From the NCBI RefSeq assembly GCF_900188385.1, contig NZ_FZOI01000004.1:310001-374000 (forward strand): DNA of 64,000 bases. Direction: 5' to 3'. The position numbers were made by a program, and so were the translations under genes. Origin of the DNA: Azospirillum sp. RU38E. Lineage in GTDB: Bacteria; Pseudomonadota; Alphaproteobacteria; Azospirillales; Azospirillaceae. The notes beneath the pieces were generated by a model. The model saw only the letters and a list, made by a program, of their open reading frames with translations. It was not told the origin of the DNA and ran no database searches. Of the stretch, positions 18,871 through 29,064 are shown piece after piece; the first letter of the stretch is position 1; the number at the start of each line of letters is the position of its first letter.

Positions 18871-19359
18871 TTATCGGTACGGCGCATCTGCCGCAAGATT
18901 GGCAGCGATCAGGGCTTCCCAGCGGTCGCCATTCGCCAGCAGCTTTTCCTTGTTATAGAAAAGCTCCTCGCGGGTTTCCGTGGCAAATTCCAGGTTCGGC
19001 CCCTCGACGATGGCATCCACAGGGCAGGCCTCCTGACACAAACCGCAATAGATGCACTTCGTCATATCGATGTCGTAACGCGTGGTCCGGCGGCTGCCAT
19101 CCTCACGCGGTTCGGCTTCGATGGTGATGGCCAGGGCCGGGCAGATCGCCTCGCAAAGCTTGCAGGCGATGCAGCGTTCCTCACCGTTCGGGTAACGGCG
19201 CAGGGCATGTTCACCGCGGAAGCGCGGGCTGGTCGGCCCGCGCTCATACGGATAGTTGATGGTCGCGCGTGGGCGGAACATGTAGCTGAATGTCAGCGCC
19301 ATGCCCTTCACAAGCTCCACCAGGAACAGGCCGCGCGCGGTACGGTCGAGCAGGGCCAT
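18871..19359 (-). CDS. nuoI: NADH-quinone oxidoreductase subunit I
   Basis: Carries the two [4Fe-4S] clusters N6a and N6b on the peripheral arm. The 162-residue protein has C63-x2-C66-x2-C69-x3-C73 ([12 protein letters not shown]) and C102-x2-C105-x2-C108-x3-C112 ([12 protein letters not shown]). I set the start at 19359 ([10 protein letters not shown]) because a near-perfect GGAGGTGATC precedes it; a GTG/ATG 12 nt upstream would overlap that ribosome site. The N-terminal helix lies on the membrane. Confidence 0.97.
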   Translation of the reverse strand: MALLDRTARGLFLVELVKGMALTFSYMFRPRATINYPYERGPTSPRFRGEHALRRYPNGEERCIACKLCEAICPALAITIEAEPREDGSRRTTRYDIDMTKCIYCGLCQEACPVDAIVEGPNLEFATETREELFYNKEKLLANGDRWEALIAANLAADAPYR

Positions 19360-19414
19360 GATCACCTCCATAACCGGGCGGGGGAACGATGCCCCCTACC
19401 CTTTACAAGCGATA

Positions 19415-20434
19415 TCATTTCGGCAGCAGGTCGAAATAGACCAGGACACCGGCGGTCAGGACGACCCAGATCAACGAGAACGGCAGGAAGACCTTCCAGC
19501 CCAGCCGCATCAACTGGTCATAGCGGTAACGCGGCAGCGTCGCACGCACCCAGATGAAGCAGAACAGGCAGAAGCAGATCTTCAAGATGAACCAGAGCGG
19601 ACCCGGTATCCAGTTCAGCGGCGCAATATCCAGCGGCGGAAGCCAGCCCCCCAGGAACAGGATGGAGGTCATCCCGCTCATCAGGATCATGTTGATGTAT
19701 TCGCCCAGGAAGAACAGGGCGAAGGCCATCGACGAATATTCGACGTTGAAACCGCCGGACAGTTCAGATTCACCTTCCGGCAAGTCGAACGGTGCGCGGT
19801 TGGTTTCCGCCAGCGCCGAGATGAAGAAGATGATGAACATCGGGAACAGCGGGATGAAGAACCAGAGGCCCTTCTGCGCTTCCACAATCTTGGACAGGTT
19901 CAGCGAACCGACACAGAGCAGCACGGTGATAATGACGAGGCCGATGGAGACCTCATACGACACCATCTGCGCCGCGGCGCGCAAACCACCCAGGAAAGCG
20001 TATTTCGAGTTCGACGCCCAGCCCGCCATGATGATGCCATAGACACCCAGCGAACTGATGGCGAAGAGGTAGAGGACGCCGACATTGATATCTGCCAGCA
20101 CCAGCCCCTTGCCGAACGGGATCACCGCCCAGGCGACCAGCGCCAGCAGGAAGGTGAGCATCGGTGCTGCAACGAAGACGACGCGGTTGGCACCGGCCGG
20201 AATGATGACTTCCTTACCGAGCAGCTTCAGGCCGTCGGCGAATGCCTGCAGCAACCCCCAGGGACCGACCAGGGCCGGACCTTGGCGAAGCTGCATCGCC
20301 GCCATCACCTTGCGCTCGAAATAGGTCAGCATAGCCATGCCGATCAGCAATGGCACGGTGATGACCAGGATCGATGCGACGATCCGGATTATCAGCGGCA
20401 ACTGATCCCACAGTTGAGCCACATTCTCGAACAT
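19415..20434 (-). CDS. nuoH: NADH-quinone oxidoreductase subunit H
   Basis: Membrane subunit forming much of the quinone-binding chamber (339 aa, eight helices). [34 protein letters not shown] and the acidic loop [20 protein letters not shown] are canonical. It starts 6 nt after the nuoG stop codon. Confidence 0.97.
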   Translation of the reverse strand: MFENVAQLWDQLPLIIRIVASILVITVPLLIGMAMLTYFERKVMAAMQLRQGPALVGPWGLLQAFADGLKLLGKEVIIPAGANRVVFVAAPMLTFLLALVAWAVIPFGKGLVLADINVGVLYLFAISSLGVYGIIMAGWASNSKYAFLGGLRAAAQMVSYEVSIGLVIITVLLCVGSLNLSKIVEAQKGLWFFIPLFPMFIIFFISALAETNRAPFDLPEGESELSGGFNVEYSSMAFALFFLGEYINMILMSGMTSILFLGGWLPPLDIAPLNWIPGPLWFILKICFCLFCFIWVRATLPRYRYDQLMRLGWKVFLPFSLIWVVLTAGVLVYFDLLPK

Positions 20435-20440
20435 CGTCGC

Positions 20441-22507
20441 TTACTCCGCAGCGGCGGCCGGCAGAGCCGGCTTCAGGAAAGCTTCCGTACATTGCGCCAT
20501 CGTCTGCGAGGCGCGGCTGATCGGGTCCGTCATATAGAAATTCTCGATCGGCGAGGCGAAATGCGCATCGGCAATGACACCGGCCTGACCGAACGGGGCC
20601 CAAACGGCCGGCACCAAGCGATCCAGTGAACCGAATACCGGGTTGACCTGCACCAGCCGCTGGCGCAACTGGGCCAAGGTGTCATAAGGCAAGGGCCGCC
20701 CCAACTCCGTCGACAGGGCGCGCAGGATCTTCCAATCCTCGCGCGCCTCGCCCAGCGGGAAGGTGGCGAAGCGGGCGTGCTGCACGCGGCCTTCGGTATT
20801 GACGTAGGTGGCGTTCTTCTCGGTATAGGCGGCACCCGGCAGGATCACGTCGGCGCGGTGAGCGCCGCGATCGCCATGATGGCCCTGATAGATCACGAAG
20901 GCCTTGCCCAGCTTGGCACCATCGATCTCGTCAGCACCCAGCAGATAGACCGCCTCGATCTCACCCGATTGCGCACCGGCCAGGATACCGGCCAGATCGC
21001 GCCCACCGGTGCCCGGCAGGAAGCCGGCATCCAGCGCGCCAACCCGGCCGGCGGCCAGATGCAGCACGTTGAAACCGTTCCAGCCTTCCCGTACAGCACC
21101 AACATTCTCGGCAATGGCGCGAGCAGCGGCCTGAACGGCCAGCCCATCGCCACGGCGCAGCGCGCCGGCACCCAGAATGATCAGCGGGTTCATGGCGGCC
21201 TTCAGCGTTTCGACAAACGGATGCGAGCCGTCAGCCAGGGCCGACAGGACCGAACCGCTATTGCCCAGGAATTCGGTCGGATACGTCAGATCGAAATTCT
21301 GGCCGACAACGGCAACCTTCTTCAGCTTGCCGGTCAGGTAGGTCTTACGGATGCGGGCATTGACCAGCGGGGCTTCCCACCGCGGGTTGGTGCCGATCAG
21401 CAGCACGACATCGGCATTCTCAATACCGGCAATGCCGGTATTGAAGATATAGCCGGCGCGGTTGCTGGCATCGAACAGGGCGCCGTCCTGACGGCAATCC
21501 ATGTTCGCCGAACCCAGCTTGGTCAGCAGATCCTTCAGCGCCACAACGCTTTCGACATCAACCAGATCGCCGGCGATACCGGCCACCTTGTTGCCCGGCA
21601 GCGGGGCCACGCGGGCCTTGATAGCCGCAAAGGCTTCAGCCCAGGTCGCCGGCTTCAGCTTGCCGTCGGCGCCGCGCACATAGGGGCGGTCCAGACGCTG
21701 ACGCTTCAGACCGTCAATGGCATAGCGGGTCTTGTCGCTGATCCATTCCTCGTTCACATCCTCGTGCAGGCGGGGCAGCACACGCAGCACCTCGCCGCCA
21801 CGAGCATCGACGCGGATGTTGGAACCGACAGCATCCATCACATCGATGCTTTCGGTCTTGCGCAGCTCCCAGGGACGCGCATTGTAGGCGTAGGGCTTGG
21901 AGGTCAGCGCGCCAACCGGGCAGACATCGACAAGGTTGCCCGACATTTCCGAATTCACACCGGCTTCCAACGCCGGGGTGATTTCCAGATGCTCGCCACG
22001 GGCCAGACCGCCCAGGGCCGGCACGCCGGCAATCTCATCCACGAAGCGGATGCAACGGGTGCACTGGATACAGCGGGTCATATAGGTCCGGATCAGCGGA
22101 CCCATATATTTATCCTTCACCGCCCGCTTGTTCTCCTCATAGCGGCCACGATCATAGCCGTAGGAGACCGCCTGGTCCTGCAGATCACACTCACCGCCCT
22201 GGTCGCAGATTGGGCAATCCAGCGGGTGGTTGATCAGCAGGAATTCCATCACGCCCTTGCGGGCCTTATGGACAGTGTCGGTATTGGTCTTGACGACCAT
22301 CCCCTCCCCCGCCGGCATGGCACAGGATGCCACCGGCTTGGGGCTGCGCTCCACCTCGACGAGGCACATGCGGCAGTTGGCGGGAACGGACAGGCGCTCG
22401 TGGTAGCAGAAGCGCGGCACCTCGATGCCGAGCTGCTCGCAAGCCTGAAGCACGGAGGTGCCGGGGGCGACTTCGACCTCGATACCGTCGATGGTGAGCT
22501 TGGGCAT
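20441..22507 (-). CDS. nuoG: NADH-quinone oxidoreductase subunit G
   Basis: Iron-sulfur electron-wire subunit (688 aa). The N-terminus holds a [2Fe-2S] domain (CYHERLSVPANCRMC), then HPLDCPICDQGGECDLQ with one His and three Cys ligands for N5, and TRCIQCTRCIRFVDE with further cysteines for N4. The remainder is a molybdopterin-oxidoreductase-like domain that lacks cofactor function in complex I. Length fits the alphaproteobacterial/mitochondrial form, shorter than in E. coli. nuoF ends 21 nt upstream. Confidence 0.97.
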   Translation of the reverse strand: MPKLTIDGIEVEVAPGTSVLQACEQLGIEVPRFCYHERLSVPANCRMCLVEVERSPKPVASCAMPAGEGMVVKTNTDTVHKARKGVMEFLLINHPLDCPICDQGGECDLQDQAVSYGYDRGRYEENKRAVKDKYMGPLIRTYMTRCIQCTRCIRFVDEIAGVPALGGLARGEHLEITPALEAGVNSEMSGNLVDVCPVGALTSKPYAYNARPWELRKTESIDVMDAVGSNIRVDARGGEVLRVLPRLHEDVNEEWISDKTRYAIDGLKRQRLDRPYVRGADGKLKPATWAEAFAAIKARVAPLPGNKVAGIAGDLVDVESVVALKDLLTKLGSANMDCRQDGALFDASNRAGYIFNTGIAGIENADVVLLIGTNPRWEAPLVNARIRKTYLTGKLKKVAVVGQNFDLTYPTEFLGNSGSVLSALADGSHPFVETLKAAMNPLIILGAGALRRGDGLAVQAAARAIAENVGAVREGWNGFNVLHLAAGRVGALDAGFLPGTGGRDLAGILAGAQSGEIEAVYLLGADEIDGAKLGKAFVIYQGHHGDRGAHRADVILPGAAYTEKNATYVNTEGRVQHARFATFPLGEAREDWKILRALSTELGRPLPYDTLAQLRQRLVQVNPVFGSLDRLVPAVWAPFGQAGVIADAHFASPIENFYMTDPISRASQTMAQCTEAFLKPALPAAAAE

Positions 22508-22528
22508 GGTATCCTCTCGGGCCCCGAC

Positions 22529-23827
22529 TTACTCTGCGGCCACGCGCGCGCCGCGTTCGGCGTGCGTGCGGTATTCAAGAATGCGGCGTTCCACCTCGGG
22601 GCGGAAATGACGCATCAAACCCTGGATCGGCCACGCGGCGGCATCACCCAGCGCGCAGATCGTGTGACCTTCCACCTGCTTGGTCACGTCCAGCAGCATG
22701 TCGATTTCCTCGACACGGGCATTGCCCTTCACCAGACGCTCCATCACGCGCCACATCCAGCCGGTCCCTTCGCGGCACGGCGTGCACTGGCCGCAGCTTT
22801 CATGCATGTAGAATTTCGACAGGCGGGCGATGGCACGGACAATGTCGGTCGACTTGTCCATGACGATGACGGCCGCCGTGCCGAGGCCCGAACGGACCTC
22901 CCGCAGGCTGTCGAAATCCATCAGCACTGTGTCGCAGATTTCCTTGGGCAGCAGCGGCACCGAAGAACCGCCGGGGATGATGGCCAGCAGATTATCCCAG
23001 CCGCCACGCACGCCGCCGCAATGCTTTTCGATCAGTTCCTTCAGCGGGATACCCATCTCTTCTTCGACGGTTGCCGGCTGATTGACGTGACCGGAAATGC
23101 AGAACAGCTTGGTGCCGCTGTTCTTCGGACGGCCCAAACCGGCGAACCAGGAAGCGCCCCGACGCAGAATGGTGGGAACCACGGCGATGGATTCAACGTT
23201 ATTCACCGTCGTCGGACGGGAATAGAGACCGGCCATAGCCGGGAAGGGCGGCTTGTTACGCGGCTGCCCCTTCTTGCCCTCGATGCTTTCGATCAGCGCC
23301 GTCTCTTCACCGCAAATATAGGCGCCGGCGCCCAGATGCAGATAGACGTCGTGATCATAGCCAGAGCCACAGGCGTTCTTGCCGATCAGGCCCGAGGCGT
23401 AAGCCTCGTCGATGGCGCGCTGAACGTTGGCGGCTTCGTAGTAGAATTCACCACGGATATAAATATAGGTGGCGGTGGCCCCAATGGCGAAACCGGCGAT
23501 CAGGCAGCCTTCGATCAGCTTATGCGGATCATGGCGCATGATCTCCCGGTCCTTACAGGTACCGGGCTCGCCTTCGTCGGCGTTCACGACCAGATATACC
23601 GGACCATTGCTGGTCTTGGGCATGAAGGACCACTTCATGCCCGTGGAGAAGCCAGCGCCGCCACGACCACGCAGGCCTGATTCCTTCACCAGCTCAATGA
23701 TCTTCTCACGGCCGAGATCCAGGATCTCCTTGGTGCCGGACCAGTCGCCACGCACCTTGGCCCCGTCCAGGAACGGGCTTTCGAAGCCATAAAGGTTGGT
23801 GAAGATACGGTCTTCATCGCGAAGCAT
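22529..23827 (-). CDS. nuoF: NADH-quinone oxidoreductase subunit F
   Basis: NADH- and FMN-binding subunit (432 aa) where electrons enter complex [18 protein letters not shown] is the glycine-rich FMN/NADH loop, [16 protein letters not shown] follows, and the C-terminal [15 protein letters not shown] plus a later [13 protein letters not shown] hold the N3 [4Fe-4S] cluster ligands. Starts 15 nt after nuoE. Confidence 0.97.
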   Translation of the reverse strand: MLRDEDRIFTNLYGFESPFLDGAKVRGDWSGTKEILDLGREKIIELVKESGLRGRGGAGFSTGMKWSFMPKTSNGPVYLVVNADEGEPGTCKDREIMRHDPHKLIEGCLIAGFAIGATATYIYIRGEFYYEAANVQRAIDEAYASGLIGKNACGSGYDHDVYLHLGAGAYICGEETALIESIEGKKGQPRNKPPFPAMAGLYSRPTTVNNVESIAVVPTILRRGASWFAGLGRPKNSGTKLFCISGHVNQPATVEEEMGIPLKELIEKHCGGVRGGWDNLLAIIPGGSSVPLLPKEICDTVLMDFDSLREVRSGLGTAAVIVMDKSTDIVRAIARLSKFYMHESCGQCTPCREGTGWMWRVMERLVKGNARVEEIDMLLDVTKQVEGHTICALGDAAAWPIQGLMRHFRPEVERRILEYRTHAERGARVAAE

Positions 23828-23842
23828 GATCTCTCCCCCCCC

Positions 23843-24481
23843 TCAGTTCTGCGGCTTCACGCCAGCGGCCAACGCCGACTGGGTGAGCGTGGTCGGACCG
23901 CCCGCCGGGCAAGACCGGATACGACCATTCTGCGGACCGACCGTCGGCTTCTCGCCACGGGCCAGCGCGTCGAGAACCTTTTCCGTCGTCTCCGCCGTCA
24001 GGTCTTCATAGAAATCGTCGCCGATCTGCATCATCGGGGCGTTCACGCAGGCGCCGAGGCATTCCACCTCGATCACGGTAAACTGACCATCCGGCGTCGT
24101 CTGACCGGCCTTGATGCCCAGCTTTTTCTCACAAGCGTGCAGAACCTCATCCGAGCCGCGCAGCCAGCAAGGCGTGGTGGTGCAGACCTGGACGAAATGC
24201 TTACCCACCGGCTTCAGATTATACATCGTATAGAAGCTGGCCACTTCCAGCGCCCGGATCGGCGCCATGGACAGGAAATGGGCGACATAATCGATGGCAA
24301 CCTTCGGCAACCAGCCACCGCACTGGCGTTGCGCCAGATCGAGCAGCGGCATCACCGCGCTCTGTTGTCGGCCTTCGGGATATTTGGCGATGATGCGCTT
24401 GGCGTGCTCCAGATTCTCCGCAGAGAATTCGAAGCTGGTCGGCTCCGCCACGGCGGGACCATGGGAATGGGCGGCACTCAT
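23843..24481 (-). CDS. nuoE: NADH-quinone oxidoreductase subunit E
   Basis: Holds the [2Fe-2S] cluster N1a next to NuoF. The 212-residue thioredoxin-like protein has ligands C100-x4-C105 and C141-x3-C145 ([11 protein letters not shown]). The C-terminus is a Pro/Gly-rich tail of about 40 residues, common in alphaproteobacteria. It overlaps nuoD by 4 bp (24478-24481). Confidence 0.97.
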   Translation of the reverse strand: MSAAHSHGPAVAEPTSFEFSAENLEHAKRIIAKYPEGRQQSAVMPLLDLAQRQCGGWLPKVAIDYVAHFLSMAPIRALEVASFYTMYNLKPVGKHFVQVCTTTPCWLRGSDEVLHACEKKLGIKAGQTTPDGQFTVIEVECLGACVNAPMMQIGDDFYEDLTAETTEKVLDALARGEKPTVGPQNGRIRSCPAGGPTTLTQSALAAGVKPQN

Positions 24482-25719
24482 CGGTCAATCTCTCCGAACA
24501 CGATGTCCATGGAACCGATGATCGCCACGGCGTCGGCGAGCATATGGCCCTTGGACATGAAATCCATCGCCTGCAGATGCGAGAAGCCGGTCGGGCGGAT
24601 CTTGCAGCGATACGGGCGGTTGGTGCCGTCGGACACCAGATACACACCCAGCTCGCCCTTCGGCGACTCCGTCGCCGTATAGGTCTCACCGGCCGGCACG
24701 TGATAGCCTTCGGTATACAGCTTGAAATGATGGATCAGTGATTCCATCGACCGCTTCATTTCGCCACGCGACGGCGGGGTCACCTTGCGGTCATTCACCT
24801 TCACCGGGCCCGGCGTCTTGGACAGCTTGTCCAGCGCCTGACGCATGATGGAGATGGATTGCTTCATCTCCTCCATACGCACCAGATAGCGGGCATAGCA
24901 ATCGCCGGTCAGGCCAACCGGAATGTCGAAATCAAATTCTTCGTAGCTGTCATAGGGCTGCGCCTTGCGCAAATCCCACGCCACATTGGAACCGCGCAGC
25001 ATCGGGCCGCTGAAACCCCAGGCCAGCGCATCGGCGGCGCTGACGACGCCGATATCGACCGTGCGCTGCTTGAACACGCGGTTCTCGGTCAGCAGGGTCT
25101 CCAGGTCGTTATAGAACTTGGGGAACCGCTCCGTATATTCGAAGATATCGTCGGCCAGACCGGCCGGCAGGTCCAGATTGACGCCACCGGGACGGAAATA
25201 ATTAGCGTGCATACGGGCGCCGGAGACGCGCTCGTAGAATTCCATCAGCTTTTCGCGCTCTTCAAAGCCCCAAAGTGCCGGCGTCAGGGCGCCAACGTCC
25301 AGAGCGAAGGTCGTCAGGTTCAGCAGATGGTTCAGCACACGCGTCAGCTCGGCATAGAGCACGCGGATATACTGGCCCCGCTTGGGCGGGACGATGCCCA
25401 GCAGCTTTTCCACCGAGAGAACCCAGGTGTGCTCCATCGACATCGGGGACACATAGTCCAGCCGGTCGAAATAAGGCGTGGCCTGGGTATAGGTCTTGTA
25501 TTCGATCAGCTTTTCGGTGCCGCGATGCAGCAGCCCGATATGCGGATCGGCGCGTTCGACGATTTCGCCGTCCATCTCCATCACCAGGCGCAGCACACCG
25601 TGCGCTGCCGGGTGCTGGGGCCCGAAATTCATCGTCAGCGGCTTGATCTGCACTTCGCCGGGCTGGCCGGCGACAGCGATCCCGGCGCCCGTCTGGGTTG
25701 CGACGTTGGTCGTTGCCAT
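24478..25719 (-). CDS. nuoD: NADH-quinone oxidoreductase subunit D
   Basis: Quinone-site subunit of the peripheral arm (413 aa), homologous to the hydrogenase large subunit. [20 protein letters not shown] carries the histidine near the ubiquinone headgroup; [19 protein letters not shown] and the [15 protein letters not shown] segment are canonical. I chose the ATG at 25719 ([11 protein letters not shown]); the open frame extends further but into the nuoC end with non-family sequence. Separate from nuoC, not fused. Confidence 0.97.
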   Translation of the reverse strand: MATTNVATQTGAGIAVAGQPGEVQIKPLTMNFGPQHPAAHGVLRLVMEMDGEIVERADPHIGLLHRGTEKLIEYKTYTQATPYFDRLDYVSPMSMEHTWVLSVEKLLGIVPPKRGQYIRVLYAELTRVLNHLLNLTTFALDVGALTPALWGFEEREKLMEFYERVSGARMHANYFRPGGVNLDLPAGLADDIFEYTERFPKFYNDLETLLTENRVFKQRTVDIGVVSAADALAWGFSGPMLRGSNVAWDLRKAQPYDSYEEFDFDIPVGLTGDCYARYLVRMEEMKQSISIMRQALDKLSKTPGPVKVNDRKVTPPSRGEMKRSMESLIHHFKLYTEGYHVPAGETYTATESPKGELGVYLVSDGTNRPYRCKIRPTGFSHLQAMDFMSKGHMLADAVAIIGSMDIVFGEIDR

Positions 25720-25732
25720 TGGGATGGCCCCC

Positions 25733-26374
25733 TTAACGCTTGGCCGCGGGCGTCGGCGCGCCCAGCGGAATGACAGCCTTCTCATCACCCGGCAACTGCA
25801 CGTCCGTCATGCCTTCCCAGGGAGAGAGGAAATCGAAGCTGCGGAAATCCTGCCGCAGGGTCACCGGCTCATAGACGACGCGCTTCTGCTCTTCGTCATA
25901 GCGCAGCTCGACATAGCCGGTCAGCGGGAAGTCCTTGCGCAGCGGATGCCCCTCGAAACCGTAATCGGTGAGGATGCGGCGCAGATCCGGATTATCGGCA
26001 AAGAAGATGCCGTACAGATCCCAGGCTTCACGCTCAAACCAGCCGGCCACCGGGTAGAGCGACACGATGGAGGCCACGGGCGTGTCCTCATCCGTCGACA
26101 CCTTCACCCGGATACGGTGGTTATGCTTGACGCTCAGCAGGTTGTAGACCACCTCGAACCGCTCCGGGCGGCTCGGGTAATCCACGCCGGCGATGTCGGC
26201 CAGCATCTCGCAGCGGGTCGTCGAGTCGTCGCGCAGGAACTGGATGCCGCGCAACGCACCTTCGCGCGTCAGCGTCACCATCAATTCACCATGCGCCACC
26301 TCGGCCTTCAACACAGCAGCGCCCAGGGCGCCACTGATGTAATCACCGAGTTCCTTCAGGGCCTCATCGCTCAT
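25733..26374 (-). CDS. nuoC: NADH-quinone oxidoreductase subunit C
   Basis: 30-kDa-type subunit (213 aa) of the peripheral arm. The signature [20 protein letters not shown] and [20 protein letters not shown] are present. The ATG at 26374 ([10 protein letters not shown]) is favoured by an AGGA 9 nt upstream; a TTG 6 nt earlier is less likely. C-terminal tail is Pro/Ala-rich and variable. Confidence 0.96.
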   Translation of the reverse strand: MSDEALKELGDYISGALGAAVLKAEVAHGELMVTLTREGALRGIQFLRDDSTTRCEMLADIAGVDYPSRPERFEVVYNLLSVKHNHRIRVKVSTDEDTPVASIVSLYPVAGWFEREAWDLYGIFFADNPDLRRILTDYGFEGHPLRKDFPLTGYVELRYDEEQKRVVYEPVTLRQDFRSFDFLSPWEGMTDVQLPGDEKAVIPLGAPTPAAKR

Positions 26375-26408
26375 AGCCAAGCGTCCTACAAACCGTCTTA
26401 AGCCAAAC

Positions 26409-26981
26409 TCAGGCGCGGATCAGGCGATTGCCGCCCTTGATCTTCTTCTGCAATTGCAGAATGCCGTAGACCAGCGCCTCGGCGGTCGGCGGGCAGCCGG
26501 GAACATAGATATCCACCGGCACGATGCGGTCGCAGCCGCGCACGACGGAATAGGAATAATGGTAATAGCCGCCGCCATTGGCGCAGCTACCCATGGAGAT
26601 CACCCAGCGCGGCTCCGCCATCTGGTCATAGACCTTGCGCAGAGCGGGGGCCATCTTGTTACAGAGCGTGCCGGCAACGATCATCACGTCCGACTGGCGC
26701 GGGCTGGGGCGCGGGATCACGCCAAACCGGTCCAGATCGTACCGCGACATGTAGGAATGGATCATCTCCACCGCGCAGCAGGCCAGACCGAAGGTCATCG
26801 GCCACAGCGAACCGGTGCGCGCCCAGGTCAGCAGATCATCCATCTTGGCGACGATGAAGCCCTTATCCTCAATCTCCGTCGTGACGGCCTTCAGATAGGC
26901 GTCCTGCGCGGAGCCGGGCGGCAGCGGGCTGGTATTGGTCACGACGCTGTTGGCGTTGCCGGTGACGAGATTGTTGCTCAT
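26409..26981 (-). CDS. nuoB: NADH-quinone oxidoreductase subunit B
   Basis: Carries cluster N2, the last iron-sulfur centre before quinone. The 190-residue protein shows the four ligands C68 and C69 (GLACCAVE), C133 (GSCANGGG) and C163 (VPGCPPT). The start at 26981 ([12 protein letters not shown]) gives a 40-residue variable N-terminus, normal for alphaproteobacteria; further upstream residues in frame are arginine-rich and not family-like. Confidence 0.96.
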   Translation of the reverse strand: MSNNLVTGNANSVVTNTSPLPPGSAQDAYLKAVTTEIEDKGFIVAKMDDLLTWARTGSLWPMTFGLACCAVEMIHSYMSRYDLDRFGVIPRPSPRQSDVMIVAGTLCNKMAPALRKVYDQMAEPRWVISMGSCANGGGYYHYSYSVVRGCDRIVPVDIYVPGCPPTAEALVYGILQLQKKIKGGNRLIRA

Positions 26982-27015
26982 GGCGCTGTTGCTCCCAGGC
27001 GGCGCGGAAACGGGA

Positions 27016-27396
27016 TCACTCCCACTCCAGCGCGCCCTTCTTCCATTCATAGATGAAGCCGACGGTCAGGATGCCAAGGAAGATCATCATCGACCAGAAG
27101 CCGAACATCCCGATGCCACCCAGGGAGATAGCCCAGGGGAACAGGAACGCCACTTCCAGATCGAAAATGATGAACAGGATGGCGACCAGATAGAAGCGCA
27201 CATCGAACTTGCTGCGCGCATCGTCGAAAGCTTCGAAACCGCATTCATAGGCCGACAGCTTCTCACTATCCGGCTTCTTGGGCCCCACCAGAAGGGCGGC
27301 GCCAACCATCGCACCGGCGATCACGGTAGCGATAACCAAGAAGACCAGGATCGGCAGGTACTGCACCAACAGCGGGTTGGACAACGGATCGGACAT
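27016..27396 (-). CDS. nuoA: NADH-quinone oxidoreductase subunit A
   Basis: First gene of the 14-gene complex I operon. The 126-residue membrane protein has three helices and the conserved loop [20 protein letters not shown], which faces the quinone site. ATG at 27396; an in-frame GTG 6 nt upstream is possible. About 430 bp separate it from the tRNA-Asp array, which holds the operon promoter. Confidence 0.96.
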   Translation of the reverse strand: MSDPLSNPLLVQYLPILVFLVIATVIAGAMVGAALLVGPKKPDSEKLSAYECGFEAFDDARSKFDVRFYLVAILFIIFDLEVAFLFPWAISLGGIGMFGFWSMMIFLGILTVGFIYEWKKGALEWE

Positions 27397-27529
27397 CGTC
27401 ACACCGTTTCAGCCCGGGCTTATGCCACGGCGCTCTGCCGACCCGTCGATACGGGCCGGTGGGCATCTGGCAAAACCGCGGGCGGTTCATGGACTGGCAG
27501 GCTTGCGAGGGGTACCCCAAGCCCAACGG

Positions 27530-27535
27530 AATATA
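27530..27535 (-). promoter_or_regulatory. Possible -10 element of the nuo operon
   Basis: TATATT on the minus strand, 134 nt upstream of nuoA, is the best -10-like hexamer in the leader. No convincing -35 at the right spacing is visible, so the call is weak. Confidence 0.25.
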
Positions 27536-27582
27536 GGCCCCTGCCCTGCACAAAGGAAAGCGAATTACGCCATTTTTTGGCC

Positions 27583-27597
27583 TGAGAAACGTTCTCA
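27583..27597. promoter_or_regulatory. Inverted repeat upstream of nuoA
   Basis: TGAGAA-ACG-TTCTCA is a perfect 6-bp inverted repeat with a 3-nt centre, about 50 bp upstream of the possible nuo -10. It could be an activator or repressor site. The rest of 27403-27764 shows no gene. Confidence 0.3.
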
Positions 27598-27764
27598 ACT
27601 CCATGGAAATGGTTGGCTTTCCGCCCTTTGATGCGCTGCGGCAAGGCAGCCTTGCATGGACGGTGAGGCTGGCGCGAAATTACCCGCACCAACATCCCGG
27701 TATGCAGGTGCCCGCACCGGAGATCCGGAAACAGGCACAGCGCACAAGCCTATGATCAAAAAGC

Positions 27765-27807
27765 AAAAAAGCCGTACAGAACGCGCCTGGCGTTCGACGG
27801 CTTTTTG
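27765..27807 (-). terminator. Intrinsic terminator of the tRNA-Asp array
   Basis: AAAAAGCCGT ... ACGGCTTTTT outer stem plus GAACGC/GCGTTC inner stem, flanked by A-run and T-run, so it can act in both directions. It lies 24 nt past the 3' end of the last tRNA-Asp. Confidence 0.85.
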
Positions 27808-27831
27808 CAAAACATACATTGCTTAATGAAG

Positions 27832-27908
<77 letters not shown>

Positions 27909-27982
27909 GCAGGGTGGGAAGTTTTACCGCCCCTTCCATCGGGCATCGTCTTTAAGGCGCCATCACCCTTTGTCGTAAGGGG

Positions 27983-28059
<77 letters not shown>

Positions 28060-28098
28060 ACAGCAAAACCAGTCTGCTGGCTTAAACCTCGTGGAGAG

Positions 28099-28175
<77 letters not shown>

Positions 28176-28340
28176 TTAACTCTTCCCGGCGCCGTCGTTT
28201 CGTTTCCGATCACCCCGTCGCCGTGAGGTGGGCGGGTGTATAAGCGACCCACCCACCCTTGTCAAACATGAAATCAGCTTTTTTTCGAAAAACCTTTTTC
28301 AGTACGACAGCGCCCACCGGAACACCGGAACACAGACAGC

Positions 28341-28373
28341 AAAAAGGCCGCCCGACATCTGCCGGCGGCCTTA
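28341..28373 (-). terminator. Intrinsic terminator after tRNA-Val
   Basis: On the minus strand AAGGCCGCC and GGCGGCCTT form a stem with an 11-nt loop, followed by TTTTTGC. It lies 34 nt past tRNA-Val and separates it from the tRNA-Asp array. Confidence 0.8.
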
Positions 28374-28407
28374 TTCATCAGGTATTTCAATGTTTGATAA
28401 GGGGCAA

Positions 28408-28482
28408 TGGTGGGCGGTGAGGGAGTCGAACCCCCGACCTGCGGTGTGTAAAACCGAAGCTCTACCTCTGAGCTAACCGCCC
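28408..28482 (-). tRNA. tRNA-Val (TAC)
   Basis: 75-nt cloverleaf with CCA. Acceptor GGGCGGT/ACCGCCC is perfect; the anticodon loop TTTACAC gives TAC. The anticodon stem has four good pairs and one T-C mismatch at its outer end, which is unusual but does not alter the call. Confidence 0.9.
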
Positions 28483-28550
28483 GAACCGTTTGCGGGGGCG
28501 ACATTAGCGGCGGCGCGCAAAGAATCAACCCCGTTCTTCATCTGACCCTT

Positions 28551-28589
28551 AAAAAAAAGAAAACGGGCGCGCCTTGTGGCCGCCCGTTT
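28551..28589 (-). terminator. Intrinsic terminator after the HU gene
   Basis: Minus strand AAACGGGCG and CGCCCGTTT stem followed by TCTTTTTTTT. It lies 60 nt past the HU stop codon. Confidence 0.85.
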
Positions 28590-28648
28590 CATCAACATCT
28601 GATGGGTACACCCGGCCGGAGACCGGCCGGAGGCATCCATACGCCAGA

Positions 28649-28921
28649 TCAGTTCAGCGCGTCCTTCAGGCCCTTACCGGGCTTGAACTTCGGCTGCTTG
28701 CTGGCGGAGATGGCGATCTTCTCACCGGTGCGGGGATTACGGCCTTCGGAAGCCGCACGCTCGGCAACGGCGAAGGTGCCGAAACCAACCAACCGCACTT
28801 CGTCGCCCTTCTGCAGCGCGCCGGTGATCCCATCGAAGACCGCATCAACGGCCTTATTCGCGTCCGCCTTGGACAAACCAGCCGCTTCGGCGACCACGGC
28901 AACGAGATCGTTCTTGTTCAC
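28649..28921 (-). CDS. hup: HU-family DNA-binding protein
   Basis: Nucleoid-associated protein that bends DNA (90 aa, full length). The N-terminal helical dimerisation region begins NKNDLVAVVAEAAGLSKADA; the beta-arm region is GFGTFAVAERAASEGRNPRT followed by GEKIAISASKQPKFKPGKGL, the canonical HU signature. It starts with GTG. It lies downstream of lon on the same strand with a 143-nt gap, the common lon-hup arrangement. Confidence 0.96.
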   Translation of the reverse strand: MNKNDLVAVVAEAAGLSKADANKAVDAVFDGITGALQKGDEVRLVGFGTFAVAERAASEGRNPRTGEKIAISASKQPKFKPGKGLKDALN

Positions 28922-29064
28922 TTAAGGCCCCCCTCATCAAGAGAGTATCGGTTGCGCGTGCCCGAACGGCATGTCCAGGCACAAAGAGATTGGATACCGC
29001 TGCCGACGCCCACATTGGTCGGGGGGGCAGCGGGAACCCAATTCACACGATTTCCTGATCCACT

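Noticed and set aside
20777-23680. 967-codon plus-strand open frame
   Set aside because: Antisense to nuoG and nuoF, which match their families over full length.
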